This document shows, piece after piece, positions 41,012-50,187 of a DNA stretch of 64,000 nucleotides. Numbering within the stretch: the first letter of the stretch is position 1; each line of letters begins with the position of its first letter. The translations under genes were made by a program, and so were the position numbers. The notes under the pieces were generated by a model, which saw only the letters and a program-made list of their open reading frames with translations, did not search any database and was not told the origin of the DNA. The DNA comes from Thalassospira sp. (GTDB lineage Bacteria; Pseudomonadota; Alphaproteobacteria; Rhodospirillales; Thalassospiraceae), in assembly GCF_002709775.1 (NCBI RefSeq), contig NZ_PAQR01000018.1:1-64000 (forward strand), read 5' to 3'.

Positions 41012-41341
41012 CTATTCGGGGTCATCATGGTCTTGGGGAGACCAGGTCAGCCGGGGTATTTCAGGTGGGGGAACAACCTGAAACCAATCGGGCCAGCTTC
41101 GTGAGGGGGGACAGAGACTGCTGACCGCGTCCTCGACTGACAGTTGAGAATATGCCTGCAGATCAAGGCGGGAAAACAGGTCACATTGGGCCATTTCGGG
41201 GCGAATTGTGTTCCAATCAAGGCATCCAAAACTCAACCCATTGATTTCATTGAGTCCGCCAAATTCCACCTCGGCCCAAAACCTATGAAATTCTTTTTTG
41301 GACAGGATTTCCGCGACCAACCAACGGCCCGATTCAGCCAT
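41012..41341 (-). pseudogene. host small protein gene retailed by the prophage
   Basis: As it stands the ORF encodes 109 aa from MAESGRWLVAEIL to SPQDHDDPE. Codons up to the His at 41027-41029 are host; DDPE and the TAG stop come from the prophage end. Joining host flanks replaces this with LSPKPGRA and a TAA inside the cyclase terminator (1703-1705), giving 113 aa. The protein is soluble, Trp-rich and acidic (FWAEVEFGGLNEINGLSFGCLDW). No family recognised. Probably still made with a changed C-terminus. Confidence 0.6.
41027..41043 (+). repeat. right copy of the flanking 17-bp direct repeat
   Basis: Identical to 1730-1746. In the host frame it encodes part of WSPQDH of the interrupted gene. 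It marks the right junction of the prophage. Confidence 0.8.
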
Positions 41342-41376
41342 ATCGAAGGCCCATGGGAATATCCCTACTTTCAGTA

Positions 41377-41442
41377 ATAGAATTGCCCTATCGCAAACAG
41401 TTAAACAATCAATTGGTGTAATTAAGAGCTATCACCCATACT
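41377..41442 (+). promoter_or_regulatory. dps promoter with OxyR-like box
   Basis: ATAG-N7-CTAT-N7-AGTT-N7-CAAT (41377-41413) follows the OxyR tetranucleotide spacing; the first two quarters are perfect, the fourth has one change, the third is poor. It overlaps a possible -35 (TTGGTG, 41413-41418) with CATACT 18 bp on (41437-41442). Consistent with peroxide-induced dps; inferred. Confidence 0.5.
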
Positions 41443-41504
41443 CTCTTCAAGACAAAGAGAGCACATAAAGCCGCTTGGTTTGAAAGCGGCGAAAGGAGAT
41501 AGAT

Positions 41505-41975
41505 ATGCAGATCGATATTGGCATCAATGAATCCAACCGTACCGCTATCGCCGACGGCCTTGGCCGCGTTCTGGCTGACAGCTACGCCCTGTATCTGAAA
41601 ACGCACAATTTCCACTGGAACGTCACCGGCCCGATGTTCCAGACCCTGCACACCATGTTCGAAGAACAGTACACCGAACTGGCAACGGCAATTGACGAAG
41701 TTGCGGAACGCATCCGCTCGCTGGGCGCCTATGCCCCGGCCAGCTTCTCGGCCTACGCTGAACTGACCGCGATCAAGGAAGAAAAAGGTGTGCCGGCCGC
41801 CAAGGACATGATTGCCCAGCTGGTCGAAGGCCATGAAACCGTGATCAAGACCGCGCGTTCGCTCTATCCGATTTGCGATAGCTCCGATGATGACGCCACC
41901 GCAGACCTTCTGACCGCCCGCATTCAGGTCCATGAAAAAACCGCCTGGATGCTGCGTTCCCTGCTTGAAGGCTAA
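41505..41975 (+). CDS. dps: Dps ferritin-like DNA protection protein
   Basis: 156 aa. [37 protein letters not shown] is the Dps ferroxidase signature; a second half has [15 protein letters not shown]. Twelve subunits store iron oxidised by H2O2 and shield DNA. AAAGGAG ribosome site, 7 nt before ATG. First intact host gene after the prophage. OxyR-like box upstream and a strong terminator downstream. Confidence 0.96.
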   Translation: MQIDIGINESNRTAIADGLGRVLADSYALYLKTHNFHWNVTGPMFQTLHTMFEEQYTELATAIDEVAERIRSLGAYAPASFSAYAELTAIKEEKGVPAAKDMIAQLVEGHETVIKTARSLYPICDSSDDDATADLLTARIQVHEKTAWMLRSLLEG

Positions 41976-42002
41976 GAACCCGATTTATCGCGTCCCCAAT
42001 GC

Positions 42003-42035
42003 AAAACGGCCCGGAAATTTCCGGGCCGTTTTTCT
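42003..42035 (+). terminator. intrinsic terminator after dps
   Basis: AAACGGCCCGGAAATTTCCGGGCCGTTTTTC: a long perfect stem followed by T5. Symmetric A and T runs let it serve the convergent amidase operon too. Confidence 0.9.
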
Positions 42036-42052
42036 TTGTTTGTTTTACCTGA

Positions 42053-43327
42053 TCAGCCAAACAGCGGATCAATCAAACGCACCGCTTCCAGCATCGCCTG
42101 ATCATGTCCATGTGGCGCGCCGATCATAAGGGCGGCTGGTGCTGTTTCACCCGCCACCGGAACCGGTATAGAAAGCGCGCACGCATCTACAAGGTTGAGG
42201 TAACCGGTATTGCGCAACATCATCGCATTGAGGTTGTCAAAATCGGCCTCAACCGCCGCAATCTTGGGCGGCATCATCGGCAAGGTCGGCGCGATCATGA
42301 CATCGACATCGGCCATCGCTGCCCCGAACATCGATACAAGATCGGTTCGCTTGGCATAGGCATCAATCACCTCATCACTCGACAGCGTATCGGCAAACTT
42401 CATCCGTGACAGAACCCTTGGATCACCAATGGTTTCAAGCTTGTCGAAATACTTGACATAGATCCGGTGCGCTTCAAACGCCACGAGCTTTTTGTTGAGG
42501 ATCGCATTGCTGGCAATAAAGCCCAGATCAACCTCGACCAATTCATGCCCGGCATCTCTCAGCCGCTCGCAGATCATCGTAAAATCGGCCTGAACGCGCG
42601 CATCCAGCCCATCTACAAACGCATTCACCGGCACCCCGATGCGAAGCGACTTTGCACCCTCAGCAAGCGGTGCGACCATCATGCCCGTCAGGACCTCAAA
42701 CGCCGCAATCGCGGTCGCAAGGTCGGCTGCCAACGGCCCCGGCGTATCAAAACTTTTGGCCAGCGGATGAACACCCGCACCCGGCACCGACAGGCGGCTT
42801 GGCTTGATGCCATAAAGCCCGTTAATCGCCGATGGAATACGGATCGATCCGCCGGTATCGGTGCCAAGCGCGATATCAACAAGCCCATGCGCCACAGTCA
42901 AACCGCCGCCCGATGTCGAGCCACCCGGAATGCCCTCAGCGTCAAAGATATTGCCCGGCGTACCGTAATGCGGATTAAGCCCGACACCGGAATAGGCAAA
43001 CTCGCTCATGGTGGTGCGACCAAACGGAATGGCGCCTGCCGCCTTGATCCGGCGCACGCATTCGCAATCGACTTCCGCTGGCGCACGATCTTTCAGAAGT
43101 TGTGAGGCTGCAGACGTCACATGCCCCGCCTCGTCATAAAGATCCTTGACCGAGACCAGCATGCCGGCAAGCGGCGCACCAGGATTTTGCGCGCAATATT
43201 GCTCGGCCTCTGCGGCAGCTTGCAAAATTCGATCAGGATCGAACTCGGTAAAGATCTTGCCCTTCAGATCCCCCAGTTGATTGACCTTGTCGATTGCTTG
43301 TCTGGCCTTGTCAACCATCGCGCCCAT
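42053..43327 (-). CDS. amidase signature family hydrolase
   Basis: 424 aa. The Ser-cisSer-Lys triad is visible: VSVKDLYD (Lys), IPGGSTSGGG (first Ser) and GTDTGGSIRIPS (nucleophile region). It hydrolyses an amide to acid and ammonia; substrate unknown. Last gene of a leftward cluster with a TRAP transporter, a DUF1445 protein and a DUF2848 protein, so it likely acts on an imported carboxylated amide or its product. Start ATG 43327 behind AGGATGAGG. Confidence 0.88.
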   Translation of the reverse strand: MGAMVDKARQAIDKVNQLGDLKGKIFTEFDPDRILQAAAEAEQYCAQNPGAPLAGMLVSVKDLYDEAGHVTSAASQLLKDRAPAEVDCECVRRIKAAGAIPFGRTTMSEFAYSGVGLNPHYGTPGNIFDAEGIPGGSTSGGGLTVAHGLVDIALGTDTGGSIRIPSAINGLYGIKPSRLSVPGAGVHPLAKSFDTPGPLAADLATAIAAFEVLTGMMVAPLAEGAKSLRIGVPVNAFVDGLDARVQADFTMICERLRDAGHELVEVDLGFIASNAILNKKLVAFEAHRIYVKYFDKLETIGDPRVLSRMKFADTLSSDEVIDAYAKRTDLVSMFGAAMADVDVMIAPTLPMMPPKIAAVEADFDNLNAMMLRNTGYLNLVDACALSIPVPVAGETAPAALMIGAPHGHDQAMLEAVRLIDPLFG

Positions 43328-43373
43328 AGCGGTGCCTCATCCTGTTATGGTGTTGTTCTGACGATGAAATTAC

Positions 43374-44057
43374 TTACGCAACTTCTGGCAGTTCCCTAAT
43401 TTCATAGGCGTGCGTGATCGTGCGATCAAGTACTGGATCATGCAACGCCATTTTGAAACGACGTGCCGGACGAACGCCGCCCTTTGCACCAAGTGTACCG
43501 CACAGCATGACAGACGCCTTACCGTTGGCAGCATTTCCAATCAACTGTGATCCCTCTATCAGATCACTTAACGGACGGATCGAAGCAATCGTTCCTTCCT
43601 GATAAGGTACCCAGCCTTCGCCATCATGGTCCTGAATCCAGGATCGCATTTCAATCTGCTCGATATGATCTTTGACCTCATCGAAGCGCCAAATTTCAGA
43701 TGCAACAGGCTTCTCGCAAATCTGCTTGGACAGTGCGACTGAGTGAGTTTCAAGCTCTCGATCCGTATGATCAGATGCAAGACCAAGGTAAAGCTCGCCA
43801 TCACAAGCAATCAGGAACGGTTCGACTTCGCCCGACGTTCCTTTTCCCACAACCTCGATACAGGATTGCTGGGTTACCATTCCTGATGCGGTCCGATAAT
43901 AAAGCGGCACGCTTGACGGCGATTTGACACCAATCGCGGCAAGCTCGTCGATATGGTGCTGGATCGCTGCGGCATCCCTGCCGGTCCATCCCGCAACAGT
44001 GCAATGGTCGATATCAAAGGTGATTTCGGTCCCTGCCAGGGTAAAGTTCATCTGCAT
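43374..44057 (-). CDS. DUF2848 protein, FAH-like catabolic enzyme
   Basis: 227 aa from ATG 44057. Motifs of DUF2848: HIDELAAIGVKSPSSVPLYYRTA, EPFLIACDGELYLGLASDHTDRELE and VMLCGTLGAKGGVRPARRFKMALHDPVL. The family resembles fumarylacetoacetate-hydrolase-like proteins and is usually found beside amidases and transporters. Precise reaction unknown. 46 nt upstream of the amidase, same operon. Confidence 0.8.
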   Translation of the reverse strand: MQMNFTLAGTEITFDIDHCTVAGWTGRDAAAIQHHIDELAAIGVKSPSSVPLYYRTASGMVTQQSCIEVVGKGTSGEVEPFLIACDGELYLGLASDHTDRELETHSVALSKQICEKPVASEIWRFDEVKDHIEQIEMRSWIQDHDGEGWVPYQEGTIASIRPLSDLIEGSQLIGNAANGKASVMLCGTLGAKGGVRPARRFKMALHDPVLDRTITHAYEIRELPEVA

Positions 44058-44186
44058 TTCTGGTTCCGATCTTTTTGGAATGATGTGTTGGACACTTGGT
44101 CTCAGACATAGAGGGGGCGCTTGGACCAGATGACACTGGTCCATTCGCCAATTGTGTTAAGGGAGGTTTTCTTACCTAATTGCACC

Positions 44187-45467
44187 TCAGAGATAATCAG
44201 GCAGGAAAAGTGCGATTTCCGGCAAGAAGATCAGACCGACGATCATCGCCAACATCACAAGAACATAGGGAACAGCGCCCAGCATGACCTCGGATAGCTG
44301 ACCCGACTTTCTTGCACCTTGCACGACATATAGGTTCAATCCGACAGGCGGCGTGATCAAAGCCATTTCGATCAAGACGATCAAAAGAATTCCAAACCAG
44401 ACCTTGTCAAAACCCATAGCAGTCATGATCGGCACAATGATCGGAATGGTCGCAACCATGAGGGACAAGGTTTCAATAAAGAAACCCAGCACAATGTAGA
44501 GCAAAATAACAACAAGCAATGTCCCCATCGGACTAAGATTAAGTCCGACAAGAAGCTCCTTGAGCTCCCGGCCCATGCCCGCTGCGGTCAGCGTAAAGTT
44601 CAGGAAATATGCCCCGATGATCACCAGCATGATCATCGCCGTGATACGAACCGTCCCAAGAAGGCACATTTTGATCATCTCGTTCGACACGCCTTTGTTA
44701 AAGGCGGCGATAATCATGGCGATGGCAACACCGACTGCCGCAGATTCCGTTGGCGTTGCCCATCCGGCATAGATTGAACCAATCACAACAAAGAACAGCA
44801 GGAAGATTGGCAGCAGATGCCTTAAGCCGCCAAACCGATCTGCCCAGCTAAACGAACGGCTTTGCCCACCAAGTCCCGGCTTCACTTTGCAAAGGGCAGC
44901 GGTCACAAGCATGAAGGCAACAGCCATCACCAACCCCGGCACCAGCCCGGCAAGGAACAAACGCGGGATCGATGTTTCAGTCAGAAACCCATAAACGATC
45001 AAATTAATGGATGGCGGGATCATGATCCCGAGCGTACCACCAGCCGCGATGGCACCCGAAAACAGCTTCGGATCATACCCCAGCTTGTCCGCTTGCGGCA
45101 TTGCAACAGTCGCGACCGTTGCGGCGGTCGCAACAGACGAACCCGAAGTTGCCGAAAACATTGTCGCCGTTCCGATATTGGCATGGACCAGCCCACCGGG
45201 CAGCCATGAGAACCACTTATCAAGTGCTTCATAGGTCTTGGCAGCAATACCACCGCGTACAAGGACCTCACCAAGCAGGACGAAAAATGGTATCGCAATC
45301 AGGGTCGAGGAATTTGAAGATGACCAGACCACCTGCCCCAAGCCGCGTAACAGCGGAAAGGGTGTAAAAAACTGATCAACACCAATACCGAGAAGGAAAA
45401 GCACAATCCCCACCGGAATGGAAAAGGCCAGAAGCCCCAACAGCGAAACGGTAACTGCTGTAATCAT
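44187..45467 (-). CDS. dctM: TRAP transporter large permease (DctM type)
   Basis: 426 aa with about 12 membrane helices. VWSSSNSSTLIAIPFFVLLGEVLVRGG, AAGGTLGIMIPPSINLIVYG and TPPVGLNLYVVQG are TRAP-M signatures. It carries solute with Na+ from the periplasmic receptor. ATGA overlap with the small permease. Confidence 0.95.
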   Translation of the reverse strand: MITAVTVSLLGLLAFSIPVGIVLFLLGIGVDQFFTPFPLLRGLGQVVWSSSNSSTLIAIPFFVLLGEVLVRGGIAAKTYEALDKWFSWLPGGLVHANIGTATMFSATSGSSVATAATVATVAMPQADKLGYDPKLFSGAIAAGGTLGIMIPPSINLIVYGFLTETSIPRLFLAGLVPGLVMAVAFMLVTAALCKVKPGLGGQSRSFSWADRFGGLRHLLPIFLLFFVVIGSIYAGWATPTESAAVGVAIAMIIAAFNKGVSNEMIKMCLLGTVRITAMIMLVIIGAYFLNFTLTAAGMGRELKELLVGLNLSPMGTLLVVILLYIVLGFFIETLSLMVATIPIIVPIMTAMGFDKVWFGILLIVLIEMALITPPVGLNLYVVQGARKSGQLSEVMLGAVPYVLVMLAMIVGLIFLPEIALFLPDYL

Positions 45468-46012
45468 GATTCAAGCTCCAGCTCGGATCGCGCACCAACC
45501 AATGAGTCTGCTTTTTCAAGATCGCGGCGCGTCAGCAAAACCAGGGTCAGGATCACCAACGCACAGGAACACAATGCAAACCACAACCAACCTGAAAACC
45601 AGACCAGCTGAGGTATCCAAAGCGGTGTTTCAAGCGGTGTATTCGCCGTCGATCCCCGTTCAATGGTTTTTGAAAGGACAGGCCAGCACTGGATGGCAAC
45701 AATCGTTGCCACCGCAGCAAGAGTGACAATTGCCAACAAATCAAGGAATGCCTTTCCGCGTTCCTGCAAGCGGAGCCGAATAAGGTCAATTCTGACATGC
45801 GCCAGTTCTGTCAGCGCATATGAAAGCCCCCAACTGGCAACCCCCGCCATGACGTAGCCAGAGATTTCCTCGGCGCCGCCCAAAGAAATTCCGATTTCAC
45901 GCAACAGAATTTCCGCGATAATCAGGATCACGCTGCCCATCAGAACAAGTCCGACGGACAACGCGATAATACGATTGGCGCGGCGGATGGCCGCGATCAA
46001 GTTTTCGGTCAC
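45464..46012 (-). CDS. dctQ: TRAP transporter small permease (DctQ type)
   Basis: 182 aa from GTG 46012, picked because GGAGG lies 8 nt upstream; TTG 46030 is the longer option. Four membrane helices, with GGAEEISGYVMAGVASWGLSYAL and ELAHVRIDLI typical of DctQ. Partners DctM. Confidence 0.9.
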   Translation of the reverse strand: MTENLIAAIRRANRIIALSVGLVLMGSVILIIAEILLREIGISLGGAEEISGYVMAGVASWGLSYALTELAHVRIDLIRLRLQERGKAFLDLLAIVTLAAVATIVAIQCWPVLSKTIERGSTANTPLETPLWIPQLVWFSGWLWFALCSCALVILTLVLLTRRDLEKADSLVGARSELELES

Positions 46013-46040
46013 TGTTCGGGCCTCCGCCAAGCACTGTCAA

Positions 46041-47093
46041 TCAGTTGAGGGGTACGGTAACACCGACAGTCTTGCCAACGCTATCGTTCCAGCGTGCAAC
46101 CCAGTCATTACCCGCACGTTCGGCCCACTCTGGCAGAACGGTGGAGGTCAGGATTTCCTTGGCTTCTGCAAGATCGCTGTCTGAAACCTCAACAAGGGTC
46201 ATGCTGGCCGGATCACCAGCCGGGCACGTGCCGTTACCTGTCAGGCAAGCAACATCATTGCTCAATGCATCAGCTGCAGACGCCCATGCCGGGGCTTCGA
46301 ACTTGGTTTTGACTTCATCCATGATGAAGGTTTGCATGTCGGAAGACAGGCTGGTCCATTTATCCATGTTCATGGCCGTGACGACAGGGTCCCAACCACC
46401 AAGCGGAATGGTCATCAGGTGATCGGAAACTTCCCACCAGCCTGCGCTATAGCCCGAACCAGCACCAGTCACAGCACAGTCAATCACGCCACGTTCCAAG
46501 GCACCCGGAACTTCGGAGAAAGCGACATTCACGCCAACCGCGCCAAGTGCTTCAAGGAATTTTGTTGTCATACGACCCGATCCACGGACTTTCTTGTCCT
46601 TCAGATCGGCAAGGGAGTTAACTTCGCCAGCACAGAAAACAACCTGCGGCGGGTACGGAGCAACAGCAAGAACCTTGGCATTAAAGCGCTCTGCAAAGAT
46701 GTCATCAACCATAGGACGGGCTGCTTCGACCATCGCCTTGGCTTCGGCTGCGCTATTTGCCACGAGCGGCACATCAAGGCCTTCAAGTTCCGGGGCATCA
46801 CCAACGGCATAATCGCCAACAGTCATCGCGACGTCGAAAACGCCATCATTTACCAAACGAAACACGTCGCCGACACCGATACCCATCTGGTCGTGCGTCG
46901 TCATCTGAACAGTGATCTCGCCATTTGAATCTGCCGGCAGAGTTTCGGTCCAGAACGGGCTTTCATACTGCTTGTAAAGCGGCAGGCTGCTCCAACTGCC
47001 GACGACGGAAAGTTCTTCGGCGAATGCCGGTGTGGCAGTAAGTCCAGCACCAAGTGCGGATACTGCCAAAAGGGAAGAAACCATCTTTTTCAT
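46041..47093 (-). CDS. dctP: TRAP transporter periplasmic solute receptor (DctP type)
   Basis: 350 aa from ATG 47093. Signal peptide MKKMVSSLLAVSALGAGLTATPAFA. DctP core: GEITVQMTTHDQMGIGVGDVFRLVNDGVFDV, LKDKKVRGSGRMTTKFLEALG (with the conserved Arg that binds a carboxylate) and YSAGWWEVSDHLMT. So the ligand is probably an organic acid. Confidence 0.93.
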   Translation of the reverse strand: MKKMVSSLLAVSALGAGLTATPAFAEELSVVGSWSSLPLYKQYESPFWTETLPADSNGEITVQMTTHDQMGIGVGDVFRLVNDGVFDVAMTVGDYAVGDAPELEGLDVPLVANSAAEAKAMVEAARPMVDDIFAERFNAKVLAVAPYPPQVVFCAGEVNSLADLKDKKVRGSGRMTTKFLEALGAVGVNVAFSEVPGALERGVIDCAVTGAGSGYSAGWWEVSDHLMTIPLGGWDPVVTAMNMDKWTSLSSDMQTFIMDEVKTKFEAPAWASAADALSNDVACLTGNGTCPAGDPASMTLVEVSDSDLAEAKEILTSTVLPEWAERAGNDWVARWNDSVGKTVGVTVPLN

Positions 47094-47148
47094 GAGTTCA
47101 AAGTCCTCTCTGATATGTCGTTTATAGTTGCTTCGTTTCAGGCTTGGT

Positions 47149-47985
47149 CTATAGGGAGAATTCTGCGGCCTCAGCCAGTACATCTGTCACCAACATCAGA
47201 CCGGGTTCGTGGGTAATGGCAAAATCCGGCATCACATTGCGGATTGCCATTTGTGGCGTGACTCCGCACGCCCAGAAAACCGGAATGTCCCCTTCTTCAA
47301 TGACAGGTTCATTGCCGAAGTCCGGTTTCATGATATCCGCGATACCGATCTGAGCCGGATCACCGATATGCACCGGTGCACCATGGGCCAGTCTGTATCT
47401 GTCGGAAAAAAGGATCGCTCGAATGGCGTCGCCGGGCGCAAAGGATCGCATTGAAACGACCAAAGGACCGTGGAAACTTCCGGCTTTTGCCGTTTCAATG
47501 TTCGTTACATACATTGGCACATTGCGGCGCGCATCCATGTGGCGCAATCGAACGCCACCACGTGTGATCGCTGCCTCGAACGAGAACGAACAACCCAAGA
47601 CAAACGTAACGAGATCATCACGCCAGATATCGGTCAGATCGGTAACGCTGGTGTACTCGTCGCTGCCGCGAAAGACGCGATAACCCGGCAAATCTGTACG
47701 GATGTCAATATCTTCGCCCAATTCCGGAATATGGGGGGATCCCGGTTCCGACATGCCTATCAACGGACATGATTTTGGGTTCTTCGCACAAAACTGCAAA
47801 AACTCATCCGCATAATCTACCGGCAAAATCGCCAGATTTCCCTGCAGATAGCCTGATGAGTAACCAGTCGTTGGTCCCGTATGTTCGCCACGTCGAATAG
47901 CTGTGCGCAACGCCAAAGGCGTCATCGCTGATGCAGTCTCGTACGCGGTGTCATCGGAACGGGTGGCGCTTTTTGACGCGTTCAT
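47149..47985 (-). CDS. DUF1445 putative hydro-lyase / D-glutamate cyclase family
   Basis: 278 aa. [61 protein letters not shown] and [16 protein letters not shown] are the DUF1445/YcsI pattern. A mammalian member converts D-glutamate and 5-oxo-D-proline, so an amide/lactam substrate is possible here. First gene of the TRAP cluster. Confidence 0.9.
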   Translation of the reverse strand: MNASKSATRSDDTAYETASAMTPLALRTAIRRGEHTGPTTGYSSGYLQGNLAILPVDYADEFLQFCAKNPKSCPLIGMSEPGSPHIPELGEDIDIRTDLPGYRVFRGSDEYTSVTDLTDIWRDDLVTFVLGCSFSFEAAITRGGVRLRHMDARRNVPMYVTNIETAKAGSFHGPLVVSMRSFAPGDAIRAILFSDRYRLAHGAPVHIGDPAQIGIADIMKPDFGNEPVIEEGDIPVFWACGVTPQMAIRNVMPDFAITHEPGLMLVTDVLAEAAEFSL

Positions 47986-48015
47986 TTTTCAGTCCCATTC
48001 GCTGCCTCTTTTCAA

Positions 48016-48044
48016 AGATTGAAAAATGGAACTGATCTTGTCAA
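48016..48044 (-). promoter_or_regulatory. promoter of the TRAP/amidase cluster
   Basis: On the - strand TTGACA (48039-48044) and CAATCT (48016-48021) are 17 bp apart, a sigma-70 type promoter for the DUF1445 gene. ATCGAT/TGATCAA motifs just upstream could be the LysR-type regulator site. Confidence 0.55.
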
Positions 48045-48074
48045 GTAATCATTTTACTTATTTATTGATCGTTT

Positions 48075-48977
48075 TTATCGATCAATTTGATCAAAGAGCT
48101 TCGCTGCCTCGTGAATTGCCCCACCGATTTCACTGTTACGCTCAGGGAAATAAGCGATCACAAAATGTAACGCTGTCAGGGATGCTTCCCGACACACGGG
48201 AATCGACTTAATATGTTCATCCAGAATGGAATTTTTGACCATCAAGGTTGGTAAAACACCAATTCCAAACCCGCCCGCCACGAGATACTTTACCGTCGAA
48301 AGAGACGCTGAACCGTTCAATGCAGGTTGTGAAATATCAGGGGCAGAAAAGATGCTTTCGATTTCACGAAATGGGGGTGTTCCTTTTGGAAATGTCACGA
48401 TGGCATGACTGGCCAGTTCGTTCAGTGACAGCGGACTCTTGTCCAGCTCCATACTCTCGGCACAATACCATCCAAGCTCAACCGGCTTCAATGGCGCTGC
48501 TACCGCACTTTGTGGAACGGATTCGCGCAACATTATCGCGACATCTACCTCGTCGTCATCAAGCGCCTTTCCAAGCTGACCGGAGGTATCTACTGAAAGC
48601 TCAAAACGCACTTTTGGGAAGTCGTCTTTCAGCTTGTTGAGCATGTCTGCAAGCAATGTGTGAACAATGGTTTCTGCAACACCGATCCTGATTGTACCAC
48701 TCAGCTCGCCCGGATGCGTAAGCTCCTGCCAGATGCGGTCACGCGCGCGCGACAAACGCTGGGCTTCTTCTATGAACCTCAATCCTGCAGCGGTCAGACG
48801 AACCTGCCTGTTTGAGCGATCAAACAGCTTCATGCCAAGCTTCTTCTCCAGACCTGAAACACGCGCTGAAATCGCTGACTGAGACAGATTGTATTTTTGC
48901 GCTGCAGCCCTAAAACCGCCAGCCTTGATGATATCTTGCAGAATCTCGATATCCTTGAACTCAAACACGTCAGCCAT
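48075..48977 (-). CDS. LysR-type regulator of the TRAP/amidase cluster
   Basis: 300 aa. N-terminal HTH: AGGFRAAAQKYNLSQSAISARVSGLEKKLGMKLFDRSNRQV; substrate-binding domain after ~90. It is transcribed in the same direction just before DUF1445, and likely responds to the imported compound. Start ATG 48977 follows AAGGGG. Confidence 0.9.
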   Translation of the reverse strand: MADVFEFKDIEILQDIIKAGGFRAAAQKYNLSQSAISARVSGLEKKLGMKLFDRSNRQVRLTAAGLRFIEEAQRLSRARDRIWQELTHPGELSGTIRIGVAETIVHTLLADMLNKLKDDFPKVRFELSVDTSGQLGKALDDDEVDVAIMLRESVPQSAVAAPLKPVELGWYCAESMELDKSPLSLNELASHAIVTFPKGTPPFREIESIFSAPDISQPALNGSASLSTVKYLVAGGFGIGVLPTLMVKNSILDEHIKSIPVCREASLTALHFVIAYFPERNSEIGGAIHEAAKLFDQIDR

Positions 48978-49193
48978 CCCCTTCTGTAGTAATTTGTGAT
49001 CACATTACCTGCTATCTGATCAGCCTGCACGATCAATTGATCGCCGTAATGATCAAATCAGATCGGGCTAACGTAGATCAGCTGTAAGCTCGCTTTAGAC
49101 GAGCCCCCATTTCTCACCCGCCGATCACCGAGCCGTGACTTGCCCAAATCGGCTTTTGCACGGACATTAGGATCAGGATCAACGGAGGACGCC

Positions 49194-50162
49194 ATGCTGA
49201 TACGCCGCAAGAAGGGATGGGAAATCCCTGAAAAAGACGCCACACCGGAATCAATCTATAAAAACCGCCGCCAGTTCCTTAAGGGGATCGCGGCCGGTTC
49301 AATCGGCGCAACGGCATCAAGCCTCCCGCTTGGCAGCGCACTGGCGCAAGGGTCCGGCGCCACCGCCGATCTCTATCCGGTTGATCGCAACCCGGCCTAT
49401 ACAGTCGAACGCGAAATGACCGAAAAATCCAAGGCGCTGACCTATAACAACTTCTATGAATTCGGATCGCACAAGTCGATCTCGCAAGCAGCCCAAGCCA
49501 TGCGCATCCGCCCCTGGACCGTGGTGATCGACGGGCTGGTTGAAAAACCGATCGAGATTGATTTCGAAGATCTGGTCCGCAAGATGCCACTTGAAGAGCG
49601 CGTCTATCGCTTCCGCTGCGTTGAAGCCTGGGCGATGACCGTGCCCTGGTCCGGTTTCCCGATGAAGGCGCTGGTTGATTTCGCAAAGCCCCTGTCGGGT
49701 GCCAAATATGTCGAAATGGAAACCGCCAGCCAAAAGGACACCATGCCGGGCCTGCGTCAGTTCTGGTATCCCTGGCCCTATATCGAAGGCCTTTCGATGG
49801 CAGAGGCCACCAACGAACTGACCATGATCGCGACGGGCATTTACGGCGAAGAACTGCCCAAGCAGAACGGCGCCCCCTTGCGTCTGGTTACGCCCTGGAA
49901 GTATGGCTTTAAAAACATCAAATCCATCGCCCGCTTTACCTTCACCGACAAGCGCCCGAAAAGCTTCTGGGAAGATATCAATGCTGACGAATATGGCTTC
50001 TGGGCCAACGTAAACCCCGAAGTTCCTCATCCGCGCTGGACGCAGGCCTATGAACGCCTGCTCAATAACGGCGAAAGCGTCCCCACCCGGATCTATAACG
50101 GTTACGGCGAATATGTCGCTGACATCTATAAGGGCATGGAGAACGAGCGGCTGTTTATGTAA
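49194..50162 (+). CDS. msrP: MsrP methionine-sulfoxide reductase catalytic subunit
   Basis: 322 aa from ATG 49194 (GGAGG 5-6 nt upstream). Tat signal with NRRQFLKG. Molybdopterin part: VYRFRCVEAWAMTVPWSGFP with the Mo-ligand Cys, PLRLVTPWKYGFKNIKSI. It repairs oxidised methionine of periplasmic proteins with electrons from MsrQ. No msrQ gene adjoins it, which is unusual. Ends at a terminator. Confidence 0.93.
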   Translation: MLIRRKKGWEIPEKDATPESIYKNRRQFLKGIAAGSIGATASSLPLGSALAQGSGATADLYPVDRNPAYTVEREMTEKSKALTYNNFYEFGSHKSISQAAQAMRIRPWTVVIDGLVEKPIEIDFEDLVRKMPLEERVYRFRCVEAWAMTVPWSGFPMKALVDFAKPLSGAKYVEMETASQKDTMPGLRQFWYPWPYIEGLSMAEATNELTMIATGIYGEELPKQNGAPLRLVTPWKYGFKNIKSIARFTFTDKRPKSFWEDINADEYGFWANVNPEVPHPRWTQAYERLLNNGESVPTRIYNGYGEYVADIYKGMENERLFM

Positions 50163-50187
50163 CCCGCAGCCCCGCCCGCCCAAACAC

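Larger units (their letters stand above)
1747..41027. mobile_element. complete Mu-like transposable prophage
   Basis: Gene order matches Mu-like phages: repressor, ner, transposase A, ATPase B, gam, gemA, mor-like, lysis, gp25-gp29, F, G, I/Z, T, gp35-gp38, sheath L, tube M, chaperones, tape measure, N, P, gp45-gp48, fibre, DNA modification. Taking the outer bases as 5'-TG (1747) and CA-3' (41026-41027) fits Mu-type ends and leaves a 16-bp direct repeat outside (1731-1746 and 41028-41043). Joining the flanks restores a host reading frame, which supports these limits to within the repeat. All core genes are open. No tyrosine or serine integrase is seen. The exact termini are inferred. Confidence 0.85.

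Noticed and set aside
1747-41027. tRNA genes or a CRISPR array in the window
   Set aside because: No cloverleaf with a credible anticodon arm and no regularly spaced repeat-spacer unit was found; the branched leader at 39416 has a 7-bp outer stem but lacks tRNA loops.
1742-41043. Plain 5-bp Mu target duplication AGACC
   Set aside because: With AGACC as the duplicate, the right end would have to finish in GG, not CA; a 16-bp repeat or TGGGG core fits the bases better.
41144-41377. 77-aa rightward ORF opposite the interrupted host gene
   Set aside because: Weaker start and composition; the leftward frame also explains its stop within the cyclase terminator once the flanks are joined.
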